From assembly GCF_008831285.2 (NCBI RefSeq), contig NC_045150.1:14057868-14121867 (forward strand): a DNA stretch of 64,000 bases. Direction: 5' to 3'. This DNA is from Nymphaea colorata (Eukaryota > Streptophyta > Magnoliopsida > Nymphaeales > Nymphaeaceae). A model generated the notes under the pieces. The model did no database searches. It was not told the origin of the DNA and saw nothing but the letters and a program-made list of their open reading frames with translations. Every line of letters starts with the position of its first letter. The first letter of the stretch is position 1. The translations under genes and the position numbers were made by a program. This document shows positions 45,701 through 56,849 of the stretch, one piece after another.

Positions 45701-45997
45701 TCAAAGACCAGTTCCGTACCTGATCCCTCTTGCTGGCCTCAATTTTGCTTCGATATCCTTCGATGATGTCCTCGGCATCATAAAGAACATCCTTGAGCTC
45801 AAACTCTAGTTCTCTGTCGCACTGTGCTGAAAAAGGACTCGATCAGCATCCTTGATGGCCTTTTGGAAGATTTTCAGGATCCTTTGGAGCTTCTTCAGAT
45901 CATCTTTGGCATTCAAGATGTAGTCTTTAGTCTCTTTCAACAAATTGGTTGGAGTAGAAATGGTTGTCTGCACAAGATCGGCTATCACTGCCCCCAT
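41900..45997 (-). pseudogene. CNL-2: CC-NB-ARC-LRR resistance pseudogene with many stops
   Basis: Start ATG 45,997 (MGAVIADLVQ), then a CC domain, frame break, NB-ARC and LRR. Stops hit key motifs: TAG at 45,381-45,383 inside the P-loop (SIVG*GGIGKTTL), TAA at 45,169-45,171 (ELSK*KIL), TAG at 45,139-45,141 just after kinase-2 LDDV. About 17 bases are missing near 44,968. GLPL is intact (KKCGGLPLVIQIVGS). The MHD-type motif reads KLHDILHDLA and follows a further TAG. In the LRR the frame breaks at SNSK (44,207), with TAA at 43,210 and TAG at 43,177. The LRR has 20-21-residue units of the MPALKSLMVWxCDxLK type. It extends beyond CNL-3: C-terminal units around CLPKLRYLELQYFPNVKSL (42,610-42,690) recur in decayed form at 41,950-42,050. 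It cannot make a full-length sensor. Confidence 0.93.
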
Positions 45998-46977
45998 CTC
46001 CAGCAACCCCACTCCCAGTTTCTCGGTAGATTGAAGGGCAGAGGAAGAGAAGCAATTTTCAGAAGGTTGCGAAGAAAATAGGCAAAAAACTGCACATAAA
46101 ATTCAAATTGAGCAGGTGGGTCCGTTTGATCACCACCACCACCACATTATCCTCTTGGAAGTGGTAGAGCACTGAATAATCGAGTTACGGAAGAAATTCG
46201 GCCCTTCACGGCTCAAGAAATTCCACCCTCAATTCTGTCAGTTGTTACTCATTGGCTTCAGTCCTTTCATGCTGTTTTGTCAATTCCTTACACTGTATTC
46301 TTCTTCTCTTCCAGACTAGCTACATTCATATTGCTGCTTCTTTTCTCTCTCCAATTCATTACATTTTCTTCATTCACTTTAACTTTAATTCCCATCAATC
46401 GTGGTGTGATCTGTTATAATACTAGAATACATGAGAAAAATACTCATCGACACATTTTTTATAGGTGTGTTAAAGTAGAAATTCAATTTCTTAATTTACT
46501 TGCTCCTAAATAAATCTGGTAGAAAAATCCCCAAAGCCAAGCCTTCTACATCCCCTAGAGTTCCCCCTTTGGACTTGCCAGATTTCTTGTTAATCTTTAA
46601 TTTCATTGATTTTATTATGTAAAAATAATTTACACATATGATCTGCAATCCAAATTTATTTAGCATAAAGTTCATATTGGACTCGGTTGCTAAAATACAT
46701 ATTGAATCCAACAGCCATATCTTAACCTTTCTCATAAGTTAAGATTCGCATAAAGAAATATGAGAGAGGGAGAGAGAGACAGAGAAAGAGACCAGAAGAT
46801 GATGGTTGAACCAAGTGGACAGTTATATACATCTAAATGCAATGTTCAACACATTTTTTTTCTATAATAATCTAACCTTTTAGATATTATCTTGAGTATT
46901 TAGTAGTCAATAGTTGAGATCATAAGTCTGAAGCCTTTGTACCCCATCCCTAATGTCATTAATACACACACACACAC

Positions 46978-47222
46978 CATACCACTTCGTTAAGGGATAA
47001 AGCCATACCTCTCAAATTTATATTAAAAGATATTTTAAATAAAATGTGAACCTCCTAATATGTATATAATTAATACTAAATTTGTAAAAATCATGTTTAG
47101 GTCAAGTTATTTTCATGAAAAAATTGTTCTTTTCTACAATGTTCAAAATTTTGATGTTAAAAGAGCCATTCATTTTTAGATTATTAAAAACATTATTATC
47201 CTCCAAAATATGATTAACTTAA
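46978..47222 (-). repeat. AT-rich dispersed repeat (probable MITE), copy d, reversed core
   Basis: CATACCACTTCGTTAAGGG on the plus strand followed by the reversed core, like copy c, with which it was co-duplicated in the CNL flank. Confidence 0.5.
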
Positions 47223-47432
47223 TATATATATATATGTGTGTGTGTGTGGGCGCATGTGTGTGTGTGTGTTTATTTCTTACCAAATTTAAAATAATGTCTA
47301 TAAGTTTAGATTTCAGAGAAAACTGGTTTTGTGGCGTCCAGCAGAATAGAAATTGATCATTTTCATGACGGTGGTTGGGACAACAACATAGATAAAAAAG
47401 TGATAAGCCACTTTTGTCATCTATTATTAGTT

Positions 47433-47452
47433 CATATATAATATATATAAAA

Positions 47453-47483
<31 letters not shown>

Positions 47484-47503
47484 TTTATATATATATATAT
47501 ATA
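47433..47503. repeat. (TA)n / poly-A tract
   Basis: TA runs on both sides of about 21 A residues. The CNL-1 flank has only a short TA run here (20,994-21,010), so this tract expanded after the duplication, or is a sequencing artefact. Confidence 0.9.
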
Positions 47504-47737
47504 TTGCACAAAGACCCAGCCATCCACCTAGGGTCCACATTCTTGTTTTAAAATAAAAAGGGAAACACTAGATGCATGCTGACTAGGCCTGGGCATCGGG
47601 CTATGCCAGCCCGACCCAACAATTTTGTGCTGTTAACTACCCGGCTTGGACCCGGCCAAACTATTAACGGCGAGGCCGGACCCGGTACCGGGCCATGACA
47701 AGAATGCATGAGGCCTGGCCCATTTTGCAGCCTCCTG

Positions 47738-48069
47738 CCATATTCAGGCCCGAGTCCACTTTGTGTTACGGAGATCCAACCCAATTATGTCTATATTTGG
47801 GATCACATGCTTCTTGGATCCAAATCAGTTTTCAAAAGTAGAGCCTACATCTGAATCCAAGTCCTCCTCGAATCCAAACCGCTGGCATCCATAGTTGCGC
47901 ATAGGGATGCCTATATATCTGCTTTGGATAGAAAATCTAATTGATCTGTTTCGAAGAAATGGATATGAAAAAGAAAAACATATCCTATTAAAAAGTAGGA
48001 TTGAATTCAGCTTTAATAATTGGCTTCCAATCAGATTTTTGGATATACATAAACATCCAGTTGGATTTG
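47738..48069 (+). repeat. duplicated block E, partial copy cut by the assembly gap
   Basis: Matches 22,732-23,060 and 60,220-60,530. The similarity is still running when the N run begins, so its true right end is unknown. Confidence 0.85.
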
Positions 48070-48169
48070 NNNNNNNNNNNNNNNNNNNNNNNNNNNNNNN
48101 NNNNNNNNNNNNNNNNNNNNNNNNNNNNNNNNNNNNNNNNNNNNNNNNNNNNNNNNNNNNNNNNNNNNN
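48070..48169. other. assembly gap (100 N)
   Basis: Exactly 100 N, a common placeholder for a gap of unknown size. Sequence on the right (from 48,170) does not continue block E, so an unknown amount is missing. Open frames drawn across it are meaningless. Confidence 1.
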
Positions 48170-48738
48170 ATAAAGAAGGCAATAGGCCGATCTACCTCTC
48201 GAGATCTTGTGAGTTTCAATCCATTGTGACGTCCAAGACATGATATTTGATGAATGATGGTGAATGAATGAGATGCAAGAATGACTTATGTTGATGTTTG
48301 TGGAATCACTCGCATCAAAACTAGTCAATTACGTGGTCTACTTTGTCTAGTATATTGTTCGTCAAGTATTGCTTCAAACTTAAATTACTGTTATCTATAC
48401 ATTCAATTTTTTTTTTCAGGTCAGTGATGATTAATATTGTAGTCAACTATTTGGAATTGACATGCCATAGCATAGCTACTTGGCTTGAGGGGCACGTTGA
48501 CAGTACATTCTTAGTTCCATTCTTATGGGTGCTACTTCTCTAGACTTTGGAAACAAAGGAACTGAAATGTGCATCGAAGAAGGTTGAATGATCTCATCAT
48601 TTCCTAGATTTGAAACATAGATCATCTGCCAATACCTGTGGCCACTTCGGTTAGAATCAAGTAGTAGTATCACGCGCATATCATGGTGCGTCTTTGACTC
48701 CCATTTCCAGTCGTGGAGATAGGCATTTCTGGTTAAGT
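48170..48738. other. spacer right of the gap, no gene recognised
   Basis: No recognised coding or repeat content. It does not match other parts of the window. Confidence 0.4.
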
Positions 48739-49170
48739 AAGGATGTCAACATATTCGATTTGAATCAGATATCGAACCAAACCATTCTGAAAAACCAGTT
48801 ATAGAAAAAAAATATAATGTCCAATGGAAAAATCAGATCAGCTTTGGATTTAAGAAATGACATTCTATTGGATTTGGATTCAGATATATGTAAATATTTG
48901 ATCAGATTTAGTTTTAAACAAATATCATACATCTAACACTCTTATATATTGAAAGTCAGCTAGATTTGGTTCAAAATTCAGATTAAGAAGTGAATGCAAA
49001 GTTGGATTCAGATCATATTCAGATTGCAAAATTGGATTTCAGACTTAGATATGACTTTATTCATTCATGTTCAAATCAGAATTCAAATATGAACACGTGA
49101 GTATTTGAAAAAGCAGCTACATATGGTTAAGAGTATATTTTATTCGAATCTGATCCATTGACATCCCTAT
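48739..49170. mobile_element. 432-bp MITE with GGGATGTCAA-type ends
   Basis: The left end reads AAGGATGTCAACATATTCGA. The right end reads GATCCATTGACATCCCTAT, whose reverse complement is ATAGGGATGTCAATGGATC. The shared terminal inverted repeat is about 10 bases (RGGATGTCAA), followed by weaker similarity. The interior is AT-rich with GGATTTGGATTCAGATAT words and has no coding frame. Right-end words of the same kind occur at 17,700, 23,262, 34,665 and 60,728. No clear target duplication is visible. Confidence 0.6.
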
Positions 49171-49418
49171 GGCTGATGGCATATGACAAGCAAACCTGGG
49201 TGGCAGCTCCTATGGCAAGATCCACAATCCAAGTCCACTCCTCATTGAAAAGCTGTGGACCCTGCCGGCAGCTGCTCATACCAGCCCACATCTGCTTATT
49301 CGCTGCTCTTTTTGGCCATTGATATGCTTAAGAAAGAGTCTATCAGCACCTCTTTGCGATGCTAAGCTTGCCTGTTGCATTCCTTCCAATTGCAAATCCC
49401 ATGCTAATTCATTTCTCC
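49171..49418. other. short spacer between the MITE and block F
   Basis: No coding or RNA signal. Not repeated elsewhere in the window. Confidence 0.4.
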
Positions 49419-50240
49419 GGGGCTGCATCTTCGTCTTCTGATCTTTGAGTTGAGTTGGACAATTTATGTGGAAATAGTAGGGATGTCAGCAGATCACATT
49501 CGAATCGGATATGCTGACATCTCTAGATATAGGGTGATTAGCAGCTCAGGTTTCCTATGGAAGATGGTGGGAGTTAGGCTCTGGACTTGTATTAACAAAA
49601 AAATGATATTTACAGCAGCCAAAAATGGGGATGCATAGCGTGTAGACCATAGTGAAAACTTAGCTACTGTGACCCAGTGGCAGAGCTAAATTATTGCTAG
49701 TGTGGGCAATTGCCAACACCAACCCAAAAAAATAAACTATTTAGATACAAAAATTTATTAATTTTCAGTTTTTTACATATCAATGCTCCTTAAGGTTTGA
49801 ATCTTACACTTGAAGTGCCCCTCAACCAGAAATTTCGGGCTCTATCACTGGCTGCAACCATAAAGACATGTAATGAGATTTTAGGAAATGAAGAGTGGAC
49901 ATGTACCCCTTGGCTCATGTGGGGCTTCCCATAGCTTTAACTTGCTAAATTCATCAAACAAAATAAGAAAAATGGTCAAAAATTTTGCGTTTCCCCTGTT
50001 TGGGAGAGCAGAATGAGTATTAGAAGTCATTTTTTACAATAAAGTCCCCATAGAGTCCAAGTCTGCTTTTGGTGCCTTGGAAAAGGTGCCCACATTATGC
50101 ATCAATTTTCATATCGGTGCCTTCCTTTTGCAGCACAGGGAGTTGACACAATGGGGATTCAAAGCGGAAACTAGCAGTATACCCACCCCCACCCGCCTAA
50201 TGCACCAACCCCCTTGGTGATGCAGTTCCCCTTTGTTGAG
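49419..50240 (+). repeat. duplicated block F, copy 2
   Basis: Near-identical to 34,690-35,517, including the 178-bp hAT-like MITE. Its right end coincides with the point where CNL-3 similarity to CNL-2 begins, so the breakpoint of the block lies inside the LRR of CNL-3. Confidence 0.92.
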
Positions 50241-53200
50241 GTACAATGTCTCCAGTTGGGAGAGACCCCAAAAGCACTGGGGCACCCTTCCCAATTTGAC
50301 CTCATCAACATTTGTGTCGCTCAAAGACAGAGACTTGAGGGAGGGTAGAAATGTTGATACCTCCGATGGCAATGGTGATGGAAGTAGTACTGCTGAGTCT
50401 GGATCCAACCTTAACTCAATGAGGTTAGGCAGTTGCTCAAGGAATTTCCATCCCAATCTTGCACTTAGGCAACAACACACTGACAGACTTTGGAGGTGAG
50501 TCACTTGACCATCATGCCCCGCCAGCTCCAATAGAGCATCAAGCAAGCCTTCTGTCTGCATCCCTTGACAATTCATAAAATTTGCCTCTCTTAACCTTGG
50601 CATAGAAGTCAATGTTGTTTCCCCTAATCCATCTGCTGGCCACCCTTCCCAGTTGAGCAAAGCTTCCACCATCAACTCCTCAAGTAAAGGAACGTTACCA
50701 AGAGCCTTCAAGCTATTAGGTCCATACACTTTCTATGACTTGAGAGGAGGCATGCCAGGACGTACTTACTCTAGGCTGTCACAAAATTCTACCTCCAACG
50801 ACTCCAAGGCAGGCATGTCAGCTAGAGTCTTCAGCCTATCACACCTCCACACCATCAATGACTTCAGAGCAGGCATGTCATGTAAATGCTGTATACAATC
50901 ACAATAACTCACCTCCAATGACTCCAAGGCAGGCATGTTAACAAGAGCCTTTAAGCCATCACATGCCCACACCATCAACGACTTGAGAGCAGGCCTGTGA
51001 TCAGGCAATTGCTCTAGGCTGTCACAAAGTGCCACGTCCAACCACTTGAGAGCAGGCATGTGATGAGGTAATTGCTCTAGGCTGCAGCATTCCTCCACCT
51101 TCAACGACTCAAAGGCAGGCGTGCTAGCTATTTCACATAGTGCTGGGCAATTGATGACATTTGGTACTTTCAACGAGGTAATGCTTATTAGTTTTTCCCA
51201 TAAATGGCATCTTTCCAGCTTTAGTGAATGTAGCTTGGTATACTCAGTATTCAAATGCCAAACTGGCATATTTCCTTTATAATCACCTATCTCCAAGCAC
51301 TCCAGCACAAGTGGAGATTCCAATGCCTCCAGTGCACCACTCTGTTCAGAAGCACCACTCTGTTCGTCATTACTCTGTTCAGAAGTACCACTTTGTTCTG
51401 AAACACCTCCAGTAATTCCAAAGTATAATTCCAAACTAATTATGCCATGCTTCTCCTTAAGCAATTGTGCATTTCTTGCACAATCAATTGCGTTTCTTGT
51501 CCCCTTCAACCCTATTGACAATTCCCCCTGTAGTTTGTTCAAGTCTTTTAGTTCCCTAATATCGCATCCCTTTGTGTCCCCTTCGTCATCGCATACCACA
51601 AGTCTATGCAAGGTCCGAAAATTGGTAAGCTTCCCCAAGCCTTCCGCTATAAATTTCAATTCCCATGTCCATTTCAGCCCAATAAACCTCAAGTTGCAGA
51701 GTTCACCCATTTCCTTGGGCAACTCTTCAATTTTACTATAATTTAAATCCAATGTCTGCAAGTTACAGAGTCTGCAGATTGAACTGGGCAACCGTCTCAT
51801 TTAGAATTGCTTAGATCGAGATATTTTACAAGTGAAAGGTATTCAATGGACTTGTGTGCCTCTGCATCGTGTACACCAAGTAATGACAGATGGTGGGTGT
51901 GCTCAGTAGTAGAGGCATTGCCATATTCCCTTCCACCTATATATAAGGCAAGGTCATGCAAAATGTCATGCAATTTGATGCTCTTCAAATCAATTTCTTC
52001 AATCAAACACCGCCTTATCAAATCTTCAATGTATTGGTTTGTTGTCGCTTTAACATCTATGCCAACCTCAATCAATCCATGTGCCACCCATTGCATGATC
52101 AATGTCTCCCTTTGAATCTCATAATCCTTTGGATAAATGGAGCAATGCACAAAACAACTCTTCAAATAATATGGAAGTCATCGTAGCTCAGCATGAGACC
52201 AGGAAGAATATCGCCACCTATTTCAGTGGACGATGATGAGGCTGCAGGAGTCTTCCATTCCCATATCTTACTATCCACGATGGACTTCCAGTCCTCCCTA
52301 CTCATTTTCTTGGTGCGGATCATGGACCCCACCATCTTAATAACAAGTGGCAACCCACCACACTTCTTTACTATTCCCTTTCCAACAAATTTGATTTATG
52401 CATCACCGAATATTCTTCTGTTTGGCCTTCTCTTAAAACCTCCTTCAGAAACAAGTACCAACTTTGGTGGAAATTAAATTCTTGTAATTCATGCATATAA
52501 AAAGCACCCATCCCCTCCGACACATATTTCTTTCTACTAATAATCAAAATTTTTGTCCCCATTGCACCCACCATCAATGTTCCCCCTATCTCTTCCTCCC
52601 ACCATTTTACTTCCCATCCATCATCTAGGACCAACAAAATTTTTTACTTTGAGAGCTCGTTCAGTAACTGTTTGCATAAGTCATTCAAGGAACAATCAGT
52701 GTTTTCTCCAGAACTCTTGCACACTTCCCTTAGTATCTGCCGCACCAAATCCTTATGGTTTGGCCTTTCCGAAACACAAACCCACCACCTGCGTTCCCCG
52801 AACTGTTGCTCAATTTCATTAAATACCATGTTAGCAAGAGTCGTTTTACCGATCCCTCCCTTTCCAACAATGGAGATAATAGAAGCACCACCCTTCTCAG
52901 TCTTACTACAAAAGTCATTTGATGAGAGCATTTCTACTAACACCTTTTTATCATTCTCCCTGCCTGTGGGCAGTTGTACACCTATGTGATGGGTTGCCTC
53001 GTTGCGGTTGACATGTTCACCATGAACAGGGTTCTTACCACCCTCTTTTGGTGTTGTTTTGAGCCTATGCACCATGTCCCAATCTTTCTTTATTTTATCA
53101 AGCCTTTCATTGATTTTCTTGATTTTGTTACCAAGTTGGTAACGAAAAGAAACATCTTTGTAATAGGAAGAGAGTGCTGTGGTCAAAGACCGCTTCCGTA

Positions 53201-53481
53201 CCTGATCCCTCTTGCTGGCCTCAATTTTGCTTCGATATCCTTCACTGATGTCCTCGGCATCATAATGAACATCCTTGAGCTCAAACTCTAGTTGTCTGTC
53301 GCACTTCCTTGCTGAAAAAGGACTTGATCAGCATCTTTAATGGCCTTTTGGAAGATTTTCAGGATCCTTTGGAGCTTCTTCAGATCATCTTTGGCATTCA
53401 AGATGTAGTCTTTCATCTCTTTCAACAAATTGGTTGCAGTAGAAATGGCTGTTTGCGCAAGAGCATCTATTACTGCCCCAT
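50241..53481 (-). pseudogene. CNL-3: CC-NB-ARC-LRR resistance pseudogene, best preserved copy
   Basis: The ATG homologous to the other starts is at 53,481, but one base is lost just after it, so CC (GAVIDALAQ) is out of frame. There is a second break near 53,305. A long open part (52,644-53,310) reads CC end, SIVGKGGIGKTTLA (intact P-loop) and WWVCVSERPNHKDLVRQIL, then TAA at 52,644-52,646. Kinase-2 is LVLDDGW (Val to Gly). One-base losses occur near 52,395 and 52,175. The MHD-type motif is KLHDILHDLA. Relative to CNL-2, 147 bases are missing in frame at 51,855. The frame breaks at 51,800, then the LRR is open for 344 codons (MRRLPSSICRLCNLQ onward) with CDSLEQLP and MPALKSLMVW units. In-frame TAA 50,766 and TAG 50,733 follow. 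It is cut at 50,241 by block F. Not functional. Confidence 0.93.
50745..51130 (-). repeat. tandem LRR coding repeats, 60-63 bp period (CNL-3)
   Basis: On the plus strand GAGAGCAGGCATGT / CAAGGCAGGCATGT recurs about every 60-63 bases. On the coding strand each unit encodes MPALKSL or MPALESL plus a Cys-Asp-x-Leu run, 20-21 residues per unit, with about five clear units. The same array in CNL-2 is at 43,190-43,565. Both have the same number of clear units. Confidence 0.85.
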
Positions 53482-54475
53482 CTCCAGCAACCCCACTCCC
53501 AGTTTCTCGGTAGATTGAAGGGCAGAGGACGATAAGCAATTTTCACAAGGATGCGAAGAAAATAGGCAAACAACTGCACATAAAGTTCAAATTGAGCAGG
53601 TGGGTCCGTTTGATCACCGCCACCTCCACATTATCCTCTTGCAAGTGGTAGAGCACTGAAGTAATCAAGTTACCGAAGAAGTTCGGCCCTTCACGGCTCA
53701 AGAAATTCTGCCCTCAATTGTGTCAGTTATTACTCATTGGCTTCAGTCATTTCACGCTGTTTTGTCAATTCCTTACACTGTATTCTTCTTCTCTTCCAGG
53801 CTAGCTATGTTCATATTGCTGCTTCTTTTCTCTCTCCAATTCATTATATTTTCTTCATTCACTTTAACTTTAATTCCCATCAATCGTGGCGTGATCTGTT
53901 ATAATACTAGAATACATGAGAAAAATACTCATCGGCACATTTTTTATAAGTTGTGTTAAACAAGAAATTCAATTCCTTAATTTACTTGCTCCTAAATAAA
54001 TCTGGTAGAAAAATCCCCAAAGCCAAGCTTTCTACATTCCCTAGAGTTCCCCCTTTCGGACTTGCCAGATTTCTTGTTAATCTTTTATTTCATTGATTTT
54101 ATTATGTAAAAATAATTTACATATATGATCTGCAATCCAATTTATTTAGCATAAAGTTCATATTGGACTCGGTTGCAAAAATACATATTGAATCCAACAG
54201 CCATATCTTAACCTTTCCCATAATGTTAAGATTCGCATAAAGTAATATGAGAGAGGGAGAGAGAGAGAGAAAGAGACCAGAAGATGATGGTTGAACCAAG
54301 TGGACAATTATATACATCTAAACGCAATGTTTAAAACATTTTTTTTATAACAATCTAACCTTTTAGATATTATCTTGAGTATTTTAATAGTTAATAGTTG
54401 AGATCGTAAGTCTGAAGCTTTGTACCCCATCCCTAATGTCATTAATACACACGCACACACCATACCATTTGGTAC
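53482..54475 (-). repeat. conserved CNL 5'-flank, copy 3
   Basis: Matches the CNL-1 and CNL-2 flanks until the start of the AT-rich repeat (CATACCATTTGG at 54,461), where similarity stops. The shorter extent shows that this copy was cut at the MITE or lost sequence there. Confidence 0.88.
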
Positions 54476-55134
54476 TGAACCACATTAAGAAAGCTCCGCC
54501 AAAAATCCTATCGAAGCTATCACATAGCTTTGTCATTCATCTAAAATCCATAAACATTCTGTTTTATTGTAAGACTTTTATTGCAGTGTGGCCAACAAAA
54601 GCTTACATGCTCATTCATTATGAAGGGAGGAAGTAAGAATCAAGATCGATACCTTTTATCTAGTCAGGTTCAAGATTAGTACATACCTTACTATTAGTTT
54701 TAGACCACTACTTTAGCCACCTTTGAATCCTTCTTCTCTTGATAAACCATTTATTTGTCATTATATTAGCAATCCCAAAGGAGTGATTTTCCTTCAGAAA
54801 TGCTCCTTCGACGGGATTTGAGTACAGGAGAATCAGGGGAGGAGCTTCCTTCATCTACTTCTTCTAGAGTAGACGATTCTTCCTCATTATGTAGGCTTCA
54901 TCTTTTACCTAATGATGGGAGGGGCGTAACTGCCAAGATTAGATAGGATGTCTTTTTTACTATTTCACATGCATACAAAGATTTTTTTGATAGTTTCAAA
55001 AGCATTTCAAACTCTTGAAATTAAAGGCTTTGGAGACTTTGCTTAGACTCTTTCTTTATGAGCTTAAGTTTCTCTCTGACCTACAACAAATGTAATGAAG
55101 TTGTTATAATATTTAAATTATTTTCCAAGCTCGT
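54476..55134. other. spacer, no gene recognised
   Basis: A Ser/Gly-rich reading near 54,800-54,950 is short and has no known domain. No repeat match was found in the window. Confidence 0.4.
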
Positions 55135-55174
55135 TAATCATAGTTTCCATCCAGGAAAGAGAATTAAAAAACGC

Positions 55175-55615
55175 AAAATCTCTCTTTTAATCTCTCTATT
55201 TCTCTCTCCTATTTCTCTTTCTCTCTCTCTCTGATTTCTCTCCCTTTTTAGATCTCTCTCTCTCTAAAATTTCTGTTTTCTCTCTCTCTCTCTTCAGTTC
55301 TCGCTCTCCCTTTTTAAAATCTCTTTCTTTCTCTCTCTTTAGTTTACCTCTCTTTTAATCTCTCTTTTTTCTTTTTTTAATCTTTCTCTCTTGGATTTCA
55401 CTATTTCTCTCTCCTATTTTCTCCCTCTCTCTCTCTGTGATTTCTCTCTCTTTTTAGATCTCTCTCTCTAAATTTTCTCTTTAATCTCTATGTCATCAAT
55501 TCTCTCTCTCCCTTTTTAAAAATCATTCTTTCTCTCTCTTTCTTTTACCTCTCTGTTAATCTCTCTTTTTTCTTTTTCCTTTTTTAAACCCCCCTCTCTT
55601 TCTCTCTCTCTCCAC
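55175..55615. repeat. pyrimidine-rich tract, longer homologue
   Basis: About 440 bases of TCTCTCTTTT-type sequence. A sub-segment (near 55,200-55,330) resembles a later one (near 55,400-55,560), so the extra length relative to 37,290-37,560 comes from an internal duplication. Confidence 0.85.
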
Positions 55616-56849
55616 CCTGTTAAACAAATGATGGGTAGGACAATGGTTGGGTTAGGCAGCGTGTTACAGCCATGTCTTCAGTTTGATTCTTGGAGGGTGC
55701 TATCCTAATGGTATTGAGGAACAATGTTGATTTTGAGATTAGGGGTGCCATTATGAGGTCAACTGGACTGGTTCTTGTATCCTCCCCCACCCACCTTTTC
55801 TCCCATCCTTTTAGACTTCTCTCCCTGTTACTCTCTCTTCTAATTTCTCTCTCTCTCTCTGTCTCTATTTATATATTAAAAAAAAAAAGCTCCCATTTTG
55901 CTTGGCCCAAAATCATTTGACTTCACCAAGGCCAATACTAATGTGCAATACGCATGGTCCTTATCATTGGGACTACACTTGGATGGCATACAACTCATTT
56001 TTTGAAAACCTTTTTTTTTTAATATGCATGTTGTGGTATGAATGACATATTTAATTTTCTTTCAAGCATAGAGAAATCTTTCTCTTTTCATTTAACTTTT
56101 ATATTCACCATGCATTCATAAGATTCACAGATACCCACGACCACTCCTTTAGGAAACCTAAGCAAAACATCATCGAGCCTTAATAATATCGAATAGAGTT
56201 AGGCTAAAATTTGAGATTAACTTGTGTTTCGAAAGATATCTATTAACTTTCTTTACTTTGCAAATGATCATTTCATTAAAGCATTTTTATAAAATCTCAT
56301 GAAAACTCTTCCTTCAAAAATTGACTTAATTTTTTTTACTTTAAATGATTATTACAAATCAAATGAATCATTAGCCAAGATTATTTCTTCTAAAACATAT
56401 ATCTTACCATTTTATCAAACAAAAATTATCAAACTTTCTTTTCCAATGCCTATTGAACAATTTTCTTATTTTAAGGATTGACTCTTACATCTTTTTTTGC
56501 TTTATAAAATTTTAAATTTCTAAAACACTTTAACATCTTTACCATCCACCATATTGCATTTAAGTTGAGGAAATGCACCAAGAATGAAGAATGCCACAGA
56601 AAAACTAAGCCTCATACCAATGGCTGGTGGACCCCTTTTCTAGTTTGCAAAACAAATTCTCACTGGTGAACCAAATGAAATTTTGGGATGCAAACAATAT
56701 GGCTCTGGTGGTGAGAAATTTCTTGTCACAAACAAGCTTGTAATGGAACACATATGATATTGGTTCTTAAGTCTATATCATTATGGATATAAAAGTCTTG
56801 ACTTATATCATTTTGCAATGTGATCTATAAACTAGTTGTACTTCTGATC

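Larger units (their letters stand above)
45998..47737 (-). repeat. conserved CNL 5'-flank, copy 2
   Basis: Matches the CNL-1 flank to its far end (21,262), including the AT-rich repeat and the GC-rich hAT-like segment. It then jumps to block E sequence, skipping about 1.47 kb present between 21,262 and 22,732. It includes an A-run and TA tracts at 47,430-47,503. Confidence 0.88.

Noticed and set aside
52644-53310. CNL-3 as a functional truncated CC-NB protein
   Set aside because: The start region is out of frame, there is a second CC frame break and the kinase-2 Val is changed. The open NB part has no plausible start that includes the CC.
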